Made by a program: the position numbers and the translations under genes. From NCBI GenBank assembly GCA_016234535.1, contig JACRBH010000168.1:1-64000 (forward strand): 64,000 bases of DNA, given 5' to 3'. Position 1 is the stretch's first letter. Each line of letters starts with the position of its first letter. This document shows, in pieces, positions 8,724 through 16,025 of the stretch. Source of the stretch: Chloroflexota bacterium. Its GTDB lineage: Bacteria > Chloroflexota > Anaerolineae > Anaerolineales > Villigracilaceae. The notes below the pieces were generated by a model. It was not told the origin of the DNA. It searched no databases and saw only the letters and a list, made by a program, of their open reading frames with translations.

Positions 8724-9425
8724 TTAGAAAAACAAACTCCCAATCAACGCCGAAGCCAAAGTCATTGTGACGTTGTCAATGTCTTTGAAGTGCAATGACT
8801 CGATCAATGCGCCCGCGAGTGCAATCACAGTAATCGGGAAAAGGTAACTGGTAATGGGCGCGGAGAAAACGCCAGCCAGAATGTAAATATAGATAATCCC
8901 AAAAGACATCAACCAGCCGCCGGTAAAAACGCCGAGTGTCCCCGCCATGGATTTTTCGCGGCTCCATGAAAGTTTCGGCGAAGTGAAGCGCCGCCCGACG
9001 ATATCAGCAATGCCATCGCCGCCGCACATCATCATTAAGGCGATAATGCCAATTGGGGAATCCTTCCAGTAGACGAGGGTCAAGACCACGAACATGATCC
9101 CATAATAAAGCGGTCCGCGCAAAATTTCCTTCGGGTCGCCCGTGCGGGACATGGATTTAACCGAAGCTTCATCCTTGATTACCCCAAATCCGATCAATGC
9201 AAATTGGACAGTGATCGCAAACGGCACAAGCGCCGCCAGCCAGCGCGCATCGGGCGTGTCTTTGAAAAGCAGCCAGCACAACACAAAAAGCGGACCCGTC
9301 CCAATATGGATGACCTTGCGGCTGAGCTTGCTGTCCATCCAGCCGCGATGAGCGATGAAATCCATGGAACGCAGAAAGATCATCGAAAGCGCAAAGGTAA
9401 CGGCGAGGGCGATGTAATTATTCAA
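8724..9425 (-). CDS. Phytol/dolichol kinase-like integral membrane enzyme (CTP-dependent kinase family)
   Basis: This is a 233-aa polytopic protein with about six or seven helices. It is related to the phytol kinase/dolichol kinase/CdsA group, which phosphorylates isoprenoid alcohols or makes CDP-lipids. Diagnostic segments are SRKVIHIGTG near the N-terminus and GGDGIADIVGRRF followed by KLSWSREKSMAGTLG. I prefer the TTG at 9425 (LNNYIALAV) because AGGAG sits six bases before it; the track start at 9521 adds residues that read like intergenic sequence. With a mevalonate pathway in the same window, a role in recycling polyprenols is attractive but is inference. The exact substrate is unknown. 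Confidence 0.8.
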   Translation of the reverse strand: MNNYIALAVTFALSMIFLRSMDFIAHRGWMDSKLSRKVIHIGTGPLFVLCWLLFKDTPDARWLAALVPFAITVQFALIGFGVIKDEASVKSMSRTGDPKEILRGPLYYGIMFVVLTLVYWKDSPIGIIALMMMCGGDGIADIVGRRFTSPKLSWSREKSMAGTLGVFTGGWLMSFGIIYIYILAGVFSAPITSYLFPITVIALAGALIESLHFKDIDNVTMTLASALIGSLFF

Positions 9426-9544
9426 GGGTAACTCCTGGTTTAGTCTGGTAGTCTGGTAGTAAAACCCGCGTTGAGTAGAAAAGATATTCCCGCAAAATAT
9501 CTCCATGCTATAATCCGCCATTGTTTTTCAATAATCAATGAACA

Positions 9545-9642
9545 ATGTCGCTGCGAGGCGTTCTTGTTTTTAGCCGAAGCAGTCTCCTAATAACAGGGGA
9601 TTGCTTCGTCGGAACGGGCAAGCACCCTCCTCGCAAAGACAT
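9545..9642. repeat. Palindromic repeat, family R1 (copy c)
   Basis: It starts ATGTCGCTGCGAGGCG and ends CTCCTCGCAAAGACAT, with inner GAAGCAGTCTCC and GGGATTGCTTCGTCGG arms. It fills the gap between the divergent lipid-kinase-like and lipoprotein genes. Confidence 0.8.
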
Positions 9643-9672
9643 AATGAACGCATATAATCAATGGAGAAATTC

Positions 9673-10062
9673 ATGAAAAAACTGTTATTCGTTTACATAA
9701 TTGGCCTTACCATCATATTATCGGCCTGCGGATCAGGCGCGTCATCCAGCCCCGCGGTGGAGGCGGTTGAAGGCTATGTCAATGCAATTGTCGCCAACGA
9801 TGCCGACAGTCTCTCAGCGCTTTCCTGCGCGGACTGGGAATCAGACGCGTTGATCGAGCTTGATTCCCTGCAAGCAGTGACATCCACACTCGAAGGTTTT
9901 GCCTGTCAGGAAACAGGGAAGGATGGCGATAACACACTTGTTCACTGCGATGGAAAAATGATCCTCAGCTATAACGGCGAGAATCAGGAACTTGACCTGT
10001 CCACCCGCACTTATCAAGTTGTGGAACAGGGCGGCGACTGGCTGGTTTGTGGAGTCCGCTAA
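9673..10062 (+). CDS. Small putative lipoprotein, DUF4878-like fold possible
   Basis: This is a 129-aa exported protein. The start at 9673 (MKKLLFVYIIGL) has GGAG six bases upstream, better than the ATG at 9661. The signal peptide ends in the lipobox LSAC, so it should be lipidated and held on the outer face of the membrane. The mature part has four further cysteines (SALSC, GFAC, VHC, LVC), which could form disulfides. Its size and the alternation of AVEGYVNAIVANDA and DGDNTLVHCDGKM-type strands recall small NTF2-like lipoproteins, but this is only resemblance. It precedes the acylation operon and may or may not belong to it. Confidence 0.75.
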   Translation: MKKLLFVYIIGLTIILSACGSGASSSPAVEAVEGYVNAIVANDADSLSALSCADWESDALIELDSLQAVTSTLEGFACQETGKDGDNTLVHCDGKMILSYNGENQELDLSTRTYQVVEQGGDWLVCGVR

Positions 10063-10070
10063 AAGAATTT

Positions 10071-10147
10071 CACCACGAAGGGTCACAACGGCACACAAAG
10101 GAAAACCCTAAAAAAACCTTTGTGACTCTTCGTGACCCTTTGTGGTT
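10071..10147. repeat. CACCACGAAGG...CCTTTGTGGTT inverted repeat (family R2)
   Basis: Short GAAGGGTCAC-type blocks on the left are mirrored by GTGACTCTTCGTGACCCTTTGTGG on the right. Related copies lie at 13953-14008 and 36115-36170. It lies directly before the microprotein gene. Confidence 0.7.
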
Positions 10148-10158
10148 ACGAACTTTTT

Positions 10159-10275
10159 ATGAAACGCATCCTCTCCCACGAAAACCTCCTCGCATTGCTC
10201 TTCTGCCTGATCCTGATCGCTCTGGTCATCTTCACGGCAGACAGCAGCCCAACGTGGATTTATCAAGGTTTCTAA
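10159..10275 (+). CDS. DltX-like 38-aa single-pass microprotein ending WIYQGF
   Basis: This ORF is too short for the ORF track. It encodes a basic N-terminus (MKRILSHEN), one hydrophobic helix (LLALLFCLILIALVIFTA) and the C-terminal tail SSPTWIYQGF. Its stop TAA directly abuts the MBOAT start ATG, and AAGG lies within its last codons, so the two are translationally coupled. In Dlt systems the microprotein DltX has a single helix and a C-terminal FxYxxF-type motif whose Tyr is thought to carry the acyl group between MBOAT and acceptor. WIYQGF fits that motif with Trp for Phe. No clear Shine-Dalgarno precedes its own ATG. Position plus motif make a DltX role likely; the acyl group is unknown. 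Confidence 0.72.
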   Translation: MKRILSHENLLALLFCLILIALVIFTADSSPTWIYQGF

Positions 10276-11703
10276 ATGACGATCATTCAAATTCTGATCG
10301 TTGCGGCGGCGGCCTTATTTTGGGGGCTGGTCATGCGCGAACGCGGCCGCAAATATTTTCTGCTGATCGCAAGCATTCTCGTCATCTTCTGGCTGCAACC
10401 CGCCCTGCCCCTGCGCGGATTCGATTTTTGGATTCCCATTGCAACGCTCATCATCACAGTTTTCAGTTGGTACATCACCGCCACCGAAGAATCACGCCGC
10501 GAGAAAAAGAATTGGATCGTCATTGGAATTCTTGTCGGCATGACTTTATTGTTGAACCTGACTCGTTTCCTTCCATTCGACTCAATCCTCACTCCATCCC
10601 GTCCGCCTCAAATCGAAATCACCATCGTGATTCTTTTCGTGACAGGACTGACGCTGTCAGCCTTATCTCGTCTGACACGTTTCAGCGCTTCTTTTTTAAC
10701 CATTGGCCTGATCCTGACCATCGGGCTGTTTCTGCTCATCAAAATTCCCTACCTATCCCATTGGCTCGTTTATTTCCTTCGCTCACTCACAGGGCAGGAT
10801 GTTTCCGCATCACGCATAACTGATTTCCGCTGGCTGGGATTTTCCTATGTCGCCTTCCGCATCCTCCATACCCTGCGTGACCGTCAAATGGGGCGGCTTC
10901 CTTCTGTTGATCTGGCAGAGTATGTGACCTACGTTATTTTCTTCCCCGCCTTCACTGCTGGCCCCATTGACCGCATTGAACGATTTATCAAAGACCTGCG
11001 CAAACCGTCCACACTTGGAAACGATGAATTGCTGATCGCAGGTCAACGCTTTATGGTCGGCTTGTTCAAAAAATTTGTCGTGGCTGATGCGCTGGCCTTG
11101 ATCGCCTTGAACGACACGAACGCGCTGCAAATCAAGTCCGCTGGCTGGATGTGGATTGTGCTTTACGCTTACGCCTTTCAAATCTACTTTGACTTTAGCG
11201 GCTACACTGATATCGCCCTCGGCATTGCCCGCTTCCTCGGAATCAACTTGCCTGAAAATTTCGCCTCGCCATATCTCAAACCTAACCTGACCCAGTTTTG
11301 GAATAACTGGCACATGACGTTGACTCAATGGTTCCGCGCTTATTTCTTCAACCCCGTTACACGCTGGCTGAGATCATGGGAAAAGCCCATGCCTGCGCCA
11401 GCCATGATCGCGTTGACTCAAGTTGCCACGATGCTGTTAATCGGTTTCTGGCACGGCGTCACATGGAATTTTGCGCTGTGGGGACTCTGGCATGGAGTTG
11501 GCTTGTTCATTCACAACCGCTGGAGCGACATGACCAAAGTCTGCGCTGGGGAGTGGGCGACGACGCCATTGCGGAAAACTATAATGAATGTAAGCGGAGT
11601 AGTGATTACATTCAACTTCGTCGCACTCGGCTGGATATTTTTCTCCTTGTCGTCAACATCCACTTCAATGCAGGTATTTTTGATGCTGTTTGGTATGAGA
11701 TGA
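10276..11703 (+). CDS. MBOAT family O-acyltransferase (DltB/AlgI-like)
   Basis: This 475-aa polytopic membrane enzyme would pass an acyl group from a cytoplasmic carrier to the outside. The MBOAT core is complete: LPENFASPYL then FWNNWHMTL near residue 345, and GFWHGVTWNFALWGLWHG with His393 and His406, one of which is the invariant catalytic His. About 11 or more helices are predicted, with an N-terminal extension of about three helices beyond DltB. It is coupled to the microprotein before it and followed by SGNH, carrier-protein and ligase genes, which is the Dlt-type set. It is classed as AlgI/DltB by motif; the acceptor polymer cannot be told from sequence. Confidence 0.93.
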   Translation: MTIIQILIVAAAALFWGLVMRERGRKYFLLIASILVIFWLQPALPLRGFDFWIPIATLIITVFSWYITATEESRREKKNWIVIGILVGMTLLLNLTRFLPFDSILTPSRPPQIEITIVILFVTGLTLSALSRLTRFSASFLTIGLILTIGLFLLIKIPYLSHWLVYFLRSLTGQDVSASRITDFRWLGFSYVAFRILHTLRDRQMGRLPSVDLAEYVTYVIFFPAFTAGPIDRIERFIKDLRKPSTLGNDELLIAGQRFMVGLFKKFVVADALALIALNDTNALQIKSAGWMWIVLYAYAFQIYFDFSGYTDIALGIARFLGINLPENFASPYLKPNLTQFWNNWHMTLTQWFRAYFFNPVTRWLRSWEKPMPAPAMIALTQVATMLLIGFWHGVTWNFALWGLWHGVGLFIHNRWSDMTKVCAGEWATTPLRKTIMNVSGVVITFNFVALGWIFFSLSSTSTSMQVFLMLFGMR

Positions 11704-11704
11704 T

Positions 11705-11802
11705 CGTCATTGCGAGGAGCGAACGACAGTGAGCGACGAAGCAATCTCCGTGACAGTGTTGAAGATTGCTTCGGGCGAAAGAACATCGCCCTCGCAATGA
11801 CG
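11705..11802. repeat. Palindromic repeat, family R1 (copy b)
   Basis: This 98-bp element runs from CGTCATTGCGAGGAGCG to CGCCCTCGCAATGACG. It starts one base after the MBOAT stop and ends 13 bases before the next gene. It is a close match to copy a in the opposite orientation. Confidence 0.88.
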
Positions 11803-11815
11803 AGAATGAGTATTC

Positions 11816-12910
11816 ATGAAAACACTTAATATCATCGTAAAAGGCTTTCTGCTTTTCATTATCATTAATTTGCTATTCGCCATCCTGCAACCGGGGATTG
11901 GGAAACTCTCTGCCTATAACATAATCTTTCCGGGGCGGGAGCGATTACCCTTTGGGGAGAATTCTGCGAAGGCATATAACCTAAGTCTGTTTGATCTGGA
12001 CGCGATGTTCGCGTCACATGAAATCAATGGCGGCCAGAAACAAGCAGATGAATTCCGCGTGATCCTCGTCGGTGATTCTTCTGTTTGGGGAACGTTGCTC
12101 AAGCCTGAAGAAACATTGGCAGGCCAGCTTAATTCTGCAAATCTTTCGGCGTGCGGAAAGAATGTCCGTGTGTACAATCTTGGGTATCCGACTATTTCTC
12201 TGACGAAGGATGTGCTTCTGCTTTCGCGCGCGATGGAATATCAACCAGACCTTGTCATTTGGCTGACGACATTGGAAGCGTTCCCTGTGGAAAAGCAGAT
12301 CGCTTCGCCGCTGGTCGCCAACAACGAAGAGTCTCTCCTTCGTCTGGCAAACAGCTCCGAGCTTAAGGTTGACCCGAATGACCCTGCTTTTAGCCGGGAC
12401 TCATTTTGGGGTAGTACCATCATCGGGAGGCGGAGGGCGCTCGCAGATGTCTTCCGCCTGCAAATCTACGGCGTGATGTGGGCCGCGACCGGCATTGATC
12501 AAATTTATCCGACTGATTATCAGAAAGCGCAAATTGATCTTGAAACTGACCAAAAATTTCACAGGTTCGAGCCGCCGAGCATGGATGAAAATTTTCTCGC
12601 GTTCAATGCTCTCGAAACTGGAATCAAGATGGCAGGCAACACACCTATCGTAATTGTCAACGAACCAATGCTGATCAGCGCAGGGAAGAACAGCGATGTC
12701 CGCTATAATTTCTTTTATCCGCGCTGGGCGTATGACCAATATCGTTCGATGATGAGCGAACTGAGCCAGAAAAATAATTGGGCTTATGTTGATCTTTGGG
12801 ATGCAGTGCCCGCCGCTGAATTTACCAACAGCGCGATCCATCTTACGCCAATGGGTGAGGCGCAGTTTGCTGAAAAACTTACACCCATCATCGCGGCGGC
12901 GTGCAAATAA
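11816..12910 (+). CDS. Membrane-anchored SGNH-type protein (DltD-like role)
   Basis: This 364-aa protein begins with one uncleaved-looking helix (residues ~6-24) followed by an extracytoplasmic domain. The SGNH block I is VGDSSVWG with the presumed nucleophile Ser in GDS, and the block V His lies near the end in SAIHLTPMGEAQ. In Dlt systems DltD is likewise a membrane-anchored SGNH protein that moves the acyl group to the final acceptor outside the cell, and MBOAT loci often carry such a partner. Sequence similarity to DltD itself is not evident beyond these motifs. The start has only a weak GAG upstream. The family is likely; the exact role is inferred from the operon. Confidence 0.8.
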   Translation: MKTLNIIVKGFLLFIIINLLFAILQPGIGKLSAYNIIFPGRERLPFGENSAKAYNLSLFDLDAMFASHEINGGQKQADEFRVILVGDSSVWGTLLKPEETLAGQLNSANLSACGKNVRVYNLGYPTISLTKDVLLLSRAMEYQPDLVIWLTTLEAFPVEKQIASPLVANNEESLLRLANSSELKVDPNDPAFSRDSFWGSTIIGRRRALADVFRLQIYGVMWAATGIDQIYPTDYQKAQIDLETDQKFHRFEPPSMDENFLAFNALETGIKMAGNTPIVIVNEPMLISAGKNSDVRYNFFYPRWAYDQYRSMMSELSQKNNWAYVDLWDAVPAAEFTNSAIHLTPMGEAQFAEKLTPIIAAACK

Positions 12911-13011
12911 CTTATTGCTTGTCTCATATACAAGAAACTTTTCGATGGAAATTGCGAGCAGAAAATACATTTTCAGTTTACTAAATTATGCGATACTATG
13001 CAGGAGTAGGA

Positions 13012-13950
13012 ATGTATAAAGTTCGATATGCCTTACTGGTTTTGATTTCCTTATTAATAGTTGCCTGTGGGGGCAGTGCAATCCAAACAGCAATTGCTCC
13101 CTCAACAAAAAAAGCCACATCGACACCACATCAGGCTGTGCCGGCTGCAACTCAGTTCCCTACCGAGGTTTTGACTTCCACACCCCGCCCCACTCTTGCA
13201 GTGGATGAGTGGGAAAGCCTGCCCATCGTTCCGGCTGTAAGTGAAAGTGCGATTGAGATATATCGTCAGGGACTTAAACTGGGAAACGATCCAAACGCGT
13301 TTTCAAAAGTTGGCGACTGCCAGACCAGTACCGATTTCTTCCTGGTATCTTTTGATCATGCGGGCGGCTACGATCTCGGAGAGTATGCTGACCTGCAATC
13401 CACGATTGATTATTATCAGGGTTCGTTCTCGCGTCAGAGCATGGCTGTAAAAGACGGCTTCAATGTGGCGGCGGTTCTTTCTCCGCTGAGGGCTGATCCA
13501 AATCTTTGCGAGAAAGGTGAAAACCCGCTGGCTTGTGAGATCCGATTGAACCATCCGTCTGTGGTGCTCATCAGCATGGAAACGAATTTCAATTTACAGA
13601 CTGCCACAAAGTACGGTGGGTACATGCGTCAGATCGTCGAATATTCGATTTCGCAGGGCGTTGTGCCGATCCTTGCGACGAAGGCCGATAATAAGGAAGG
13701 CGATAACAGCATCAATGCCGAGATCGCGGCCATTGCGAATGAATACGATATCCCGCTGTGGAATTTCTGGGCGGCGGTTCATCCCCTGCCAAACAATGGA
13801 TTTGACTTGAGCCTCAATGACGGGTTTCATCTTTCACTCGGCAAAAACTACTCTTTTACTGATTCTACCAACATGGAACGCGCCTGGCCCTGGCGGAATC
13901 TCACCGCTTTGCAAGCATTGGATGCTGTGCGGAATGGGTTGAATAAATAG
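13012..13950 (+). CDS. SGNH-like lipoprotein with Cys in place of the GDS serine
   Basis: This is a 312-aa lipoprotein. The start at 13012 (MYKVRYALL) has CAGGAG four to five bases upstream, and the signal peptide ends at the lipobox IVAC. A Thr/Pro-rich linker (residues ~30-65) joins it to a domain with SGNH features: VGDCQTST where GDS is expected, SMETN in the block III position, and DGFHLS as block V. If this reading is right the nucleophile Ser is replaced by Cys, which could mean altered chemistry or a binding role. It follows the other SGNH gene and precedes the carrier-protein gene, so it probably belongs to the same envelope acylation pathway. Confidence 0.75.
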   Translation: MYKVRYALLVLISLLIVACGGSAIQTAIAPSTKKATSTPHQAVPAATQFPTEVLTSTPRPTLAVDEWESLPIVPAVSESAIEIYRQGLKLGNDPNAFSKVGDCQTSTDFFLVSFDHAGGYDLGEYADLQSTIDYYQGSFSRQSMAVKDGFNVAAVLSPLRADPNLCEKGENPLACEIRLNHPSVVLISMETNFNLQTATKYGGYMRQIVEYSISQGVVPILATKADNKEGDNSINAEIAAIANEYDIPLWNFWAAVHPLPNNGFDLSLNDGFHLSLGKNYSFTDSTNMERAWPWRNLTALQALDAVRNGLNK

Positions 13951-13952
13951 CA

Positions 13953-14008
13953 TTCACCACAGAGACCACGGAGAGCACAGAGAGATTCTTTTTAATCTCT
14001 GTGGTAAA
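13953..14008. repeat. CACCACAGAGACCACGG inverted repeat (family R2)
   Basis: TTCACCACAGAG and repeated ACAGAGAGATT blocks mirror AATCTCTGTGGTAAAA across a CTTTTT loop. It lies between the SGNH lipoprotein and the acyl-carrier gene. Confidence 0.65.
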
Positions 14009-14044
14009 ACCGACCAACTTGAACATTGAAAAGGAAAATAACGC

Positions 14045-14290
14045 ATGGCCGAAAACATCACATCCGCTCTCGCAAAATTCATTGCTGAAAAAATATTGAA
14101 GCAGGCAAATAAAGTGATCAAACCTGACGAAGCCCTGATCTCCAGCGGCTTGATCGATTCGTTTAGTTTGATGGACCTGGCATTATTTGTCGAGGACACT
14201 TTCGGGGTGCGGATCGAGGACACCGAGTTGAATGCCCAGACCTTCGATAATTTGTCCCAGCTGACAGAGTTGATCGCTTCGCGCATGTAG
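14045..14290 (+). CDS. Acyl carrier protein (DltC-like)
   Basis: This 81-aa acidic carrier protein has the phosphopantetheine attachment site in GLIDSFSLMDL, where the Ser after Asp is modified. The helix II sequence LALFVEDTFGVRIED is typical of stand-alone carrier proteins such as DltC. It would receive an acyl group from the AMP ligase encoded 31 bases downstream and hand it to the MBOAT. AAGGAAAA precedes the start. Its length matches DltC (about 78-80 aa). The acyl group carried cannot be deduced. Confidence 0.93.
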   Translation: MAENITSALAKFIAEKILKQANKVIKPDEALISSGLIDSFSLMDLALFVEDTFGVRIEDTELNAQTFDNLSQLTELIASRM

Positions 14291-14311
14291 GGGCGGGGTG
14301 ACCCCGCCCCC
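14287..14311. repeat. GTAGGGGCGGGGTGACCCCGCCCC palindrome
   Basis: A near-perfect GC palindrome begins at the stop codon of the carrier-protein gene and fills the gap before the ligase gene. The same sequence type is embedded in the heparinase gene at 33838-33866. Confidence 0.75.
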
Positions 14312-14321
14312 ACCAGATCAA

Positions 14322-16004
14322 ATGACCACACTCTCAAATCTCCTCCACCGCTCCTTTTTGGAAGTCCCTGAAAAAAGGAGCATTGTTTTGCAATTTGCCG
14401 GTCAACCTGATTCAGAGTTGACTTATCGTCAGTTGATCCTCGGCGCGAATCAATATGCGCTGACTTACGCCCGCGAAGAAATACAACCCGGCGAAGTGGT
14501 TTTGCTCATCCTCCAGCATGGACAGGATTTGGCCTTCTCTTTTTGGGGCGCGATTCTACATGGCGCAATTCCCGCCATCATGCCATTCTTGAGCGAGAAG
14601 CTATCACCGGAACGTTATCGCGCGGATTTGGCTTCGCTTATATCAATTACAAAACCAGTTGCGATCATCACATCAGCGGAGTTTGAATCCGAGGCGCGTT
14701 CGGCACTCATGCCCGGTGACTCGATTCGTAAAGTCATCGTAACCAACACCATCGAGCCGCAATCTGAGCCTGATTTCGATTCATTGTTAGGCATGAAAGC
14801 CTCGCCAGAAGACATTGTCATCTTGCAGCATTCCTCGGGGACAACGGGTTTGCAGAAAGGCGTGGCGCTTTCGCACAAGGCTGTGCTCAATCAACTTGAG
14901 GCGTACAGCAAAGCCATTCAACTCGACCCTGAAAAAGATGTCATCGTCTCGTGGCTGCCGCTATATCACGACATGGGACTGATCTCGTGTTTCCTCATGC
15001 CCGTCCTTTTGCGCGTGCCAGTCATTGAGTTGTCGCCTTTCGATTGGGTGCGCGCTCCATACAAGTTGATGCAATCTGTCTCGCAATACAAAGGGACATT
15101 AAGCTGGCTTCCAAATTTTGCCTACAACTTTTGCGCGAACAAAATTCGCGAGCGCAACCTTGAAGGCGTTGACCTCTCCACTTGGCGGGCGATCATCAAC
15201 TGCTCAGAACCTGTCCATGCCGAAAGCCACCGCCTCTTCGCGGAGAAGTTCGAGAAGTTCGGGCTGAATCCGCTGGCTTTGCAAACATCCTATGCCATGG
15301 CGGAGAATGTCTTCGGGGTCACTCAAAGCTCATTGGAAGCTGGACCAACTGTCGTTGAGATTGACCGCGAATCCTTCATGATGGAGCGCATCGTGAATCC
15401 TCCAAAAGCGGATCGACCATCCATGAAAGTAATGTCGTCGGGACGTCCGCTCGACAACACAAAAATCCGCGTGATCAATGAAAACGGCGAAGACAATCTT
15501 GACCGCATGGTCGGTGAGATCATGCTGCAAAGTGACTGCATGTTGAGCGGTTACTACAACCGCCTCGATGCGACCGAATTGGCGATGCGCGATGGCTGGT
15601 ACTTGACTGGTGATTACGGTTTTCTTGCGGACGGTGAGTTGTATGTCTCAGGCCGCAAAAAGGACATGATCATCGTCGGCGGAAAAAATATTTATCCGCA
15701 GGACCTCGAAGCGCTGACCAGCGAAGTACCCGGTGTACACCCTGGCCGCACGGTGGCGTTTGGCATGTACGATGAAGAAGCAGGGACGGAGGAAGTCGTC
15801 ATCATCGCCGAAGTGGACAGTGAAGAACCGTCTGAGCAGGAAGTCATCGCGGACGCGATCCGCAAGCATGTGACGAAAAGCTCCGCCATTGCGCTGAGGC
15901 ACGTGAGGGTGGTTGGAGAAAAATGGATCGTGAAAACCTCCAGCGGCAAGACTGCGCGCTCGGCGAATAAGGAAAAGTTTTTGAGGGAACTTGAAGATCA
16001 ATAA
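14322..16004 (+). CDS. Acyl-AMP ligase (FAAL/DltA-like) of the envelope acylation operon
   Basis: This is a 560-aa adenylate-forming enzyme. Motifs in order are the P-loop SSGTTGLQKG, YAMAENVFG (A5 region), WYLTGDYG (A7), GRKKDMIIVGGKNIYPQDLE (A8) and the C-terminal catalytic Lys in SSGKTARS. The AENVFGVTQS and SGRPLDNTKIRV segments are more like fatty-acyl-AMP ligases than like classical DltA. It would activate a carboxylic acid with ATP and load it on the neighbouring carrier protein. I start it at the ATG at 14322; the track's GTG lies inside the palindrome. Convergent with the WD40 gene, 21 bases apart. The acid, whether an amino acid, short acid or fatty acid, is unknown. Confidence 0.9.
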   Translation: MTTLSNLLHRSFLEVPEKRSIVLQFAGQPDSELTYRQLILGANQYALTYAREEIQPGEVVLLILQHGQDLAFSFWGAILHGAIPAIMPFLSEKLSPERYRADLASLISITKPVAIITSAEFESEARSALMPGDSIRKVIVTNTIEPQSEPDFDSLLGMKASPEDIVILQHSSGTTGLQKGVALSHKAVLNQLEAYSKAIQLDPEKDVIVSWLPLYHDMGLISCFLMPVLLRVPVIELSPFDWVRAPYKLMQSVSQYKGTLSWLPNFAYNFCANKIRERNLEGVDLSTWRAIINCSEPVHAESHRLFAEKFEKFGLNPLALQTSYAMAENVFGVTQSSLEAGPTVVEIDRESFMMERIVNPPKADRPSMKVMSSGRPLDNTKIRVINENGEDNLDRMVGEIMLQSDCMLSGYYNRLDATELAMRDGWYLTGDYGFLADGELYVSGRKKDMIIVGGKNIYPQDLEALTSEVPGVHPGRTVAFGMYDEEAGTEEVVIIAEVDSEEPSEQEVIADAIRKHVTKSSAIALRHVRVVGEKWIVKTSSGKTARSANKEKFLRELEDQ

Positions 16005-16025
16005 TTTATTCTCTTCGCAATAGAC

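Noticed and set aside
10047-10823. 258-aa plus-strand ORF over the start of the MBOAT gene
   Set aside because: It is another frame of the microprotein and MBOAT genes. The MBOAT motifs are certain and this ORF has no domain or ribosome site.
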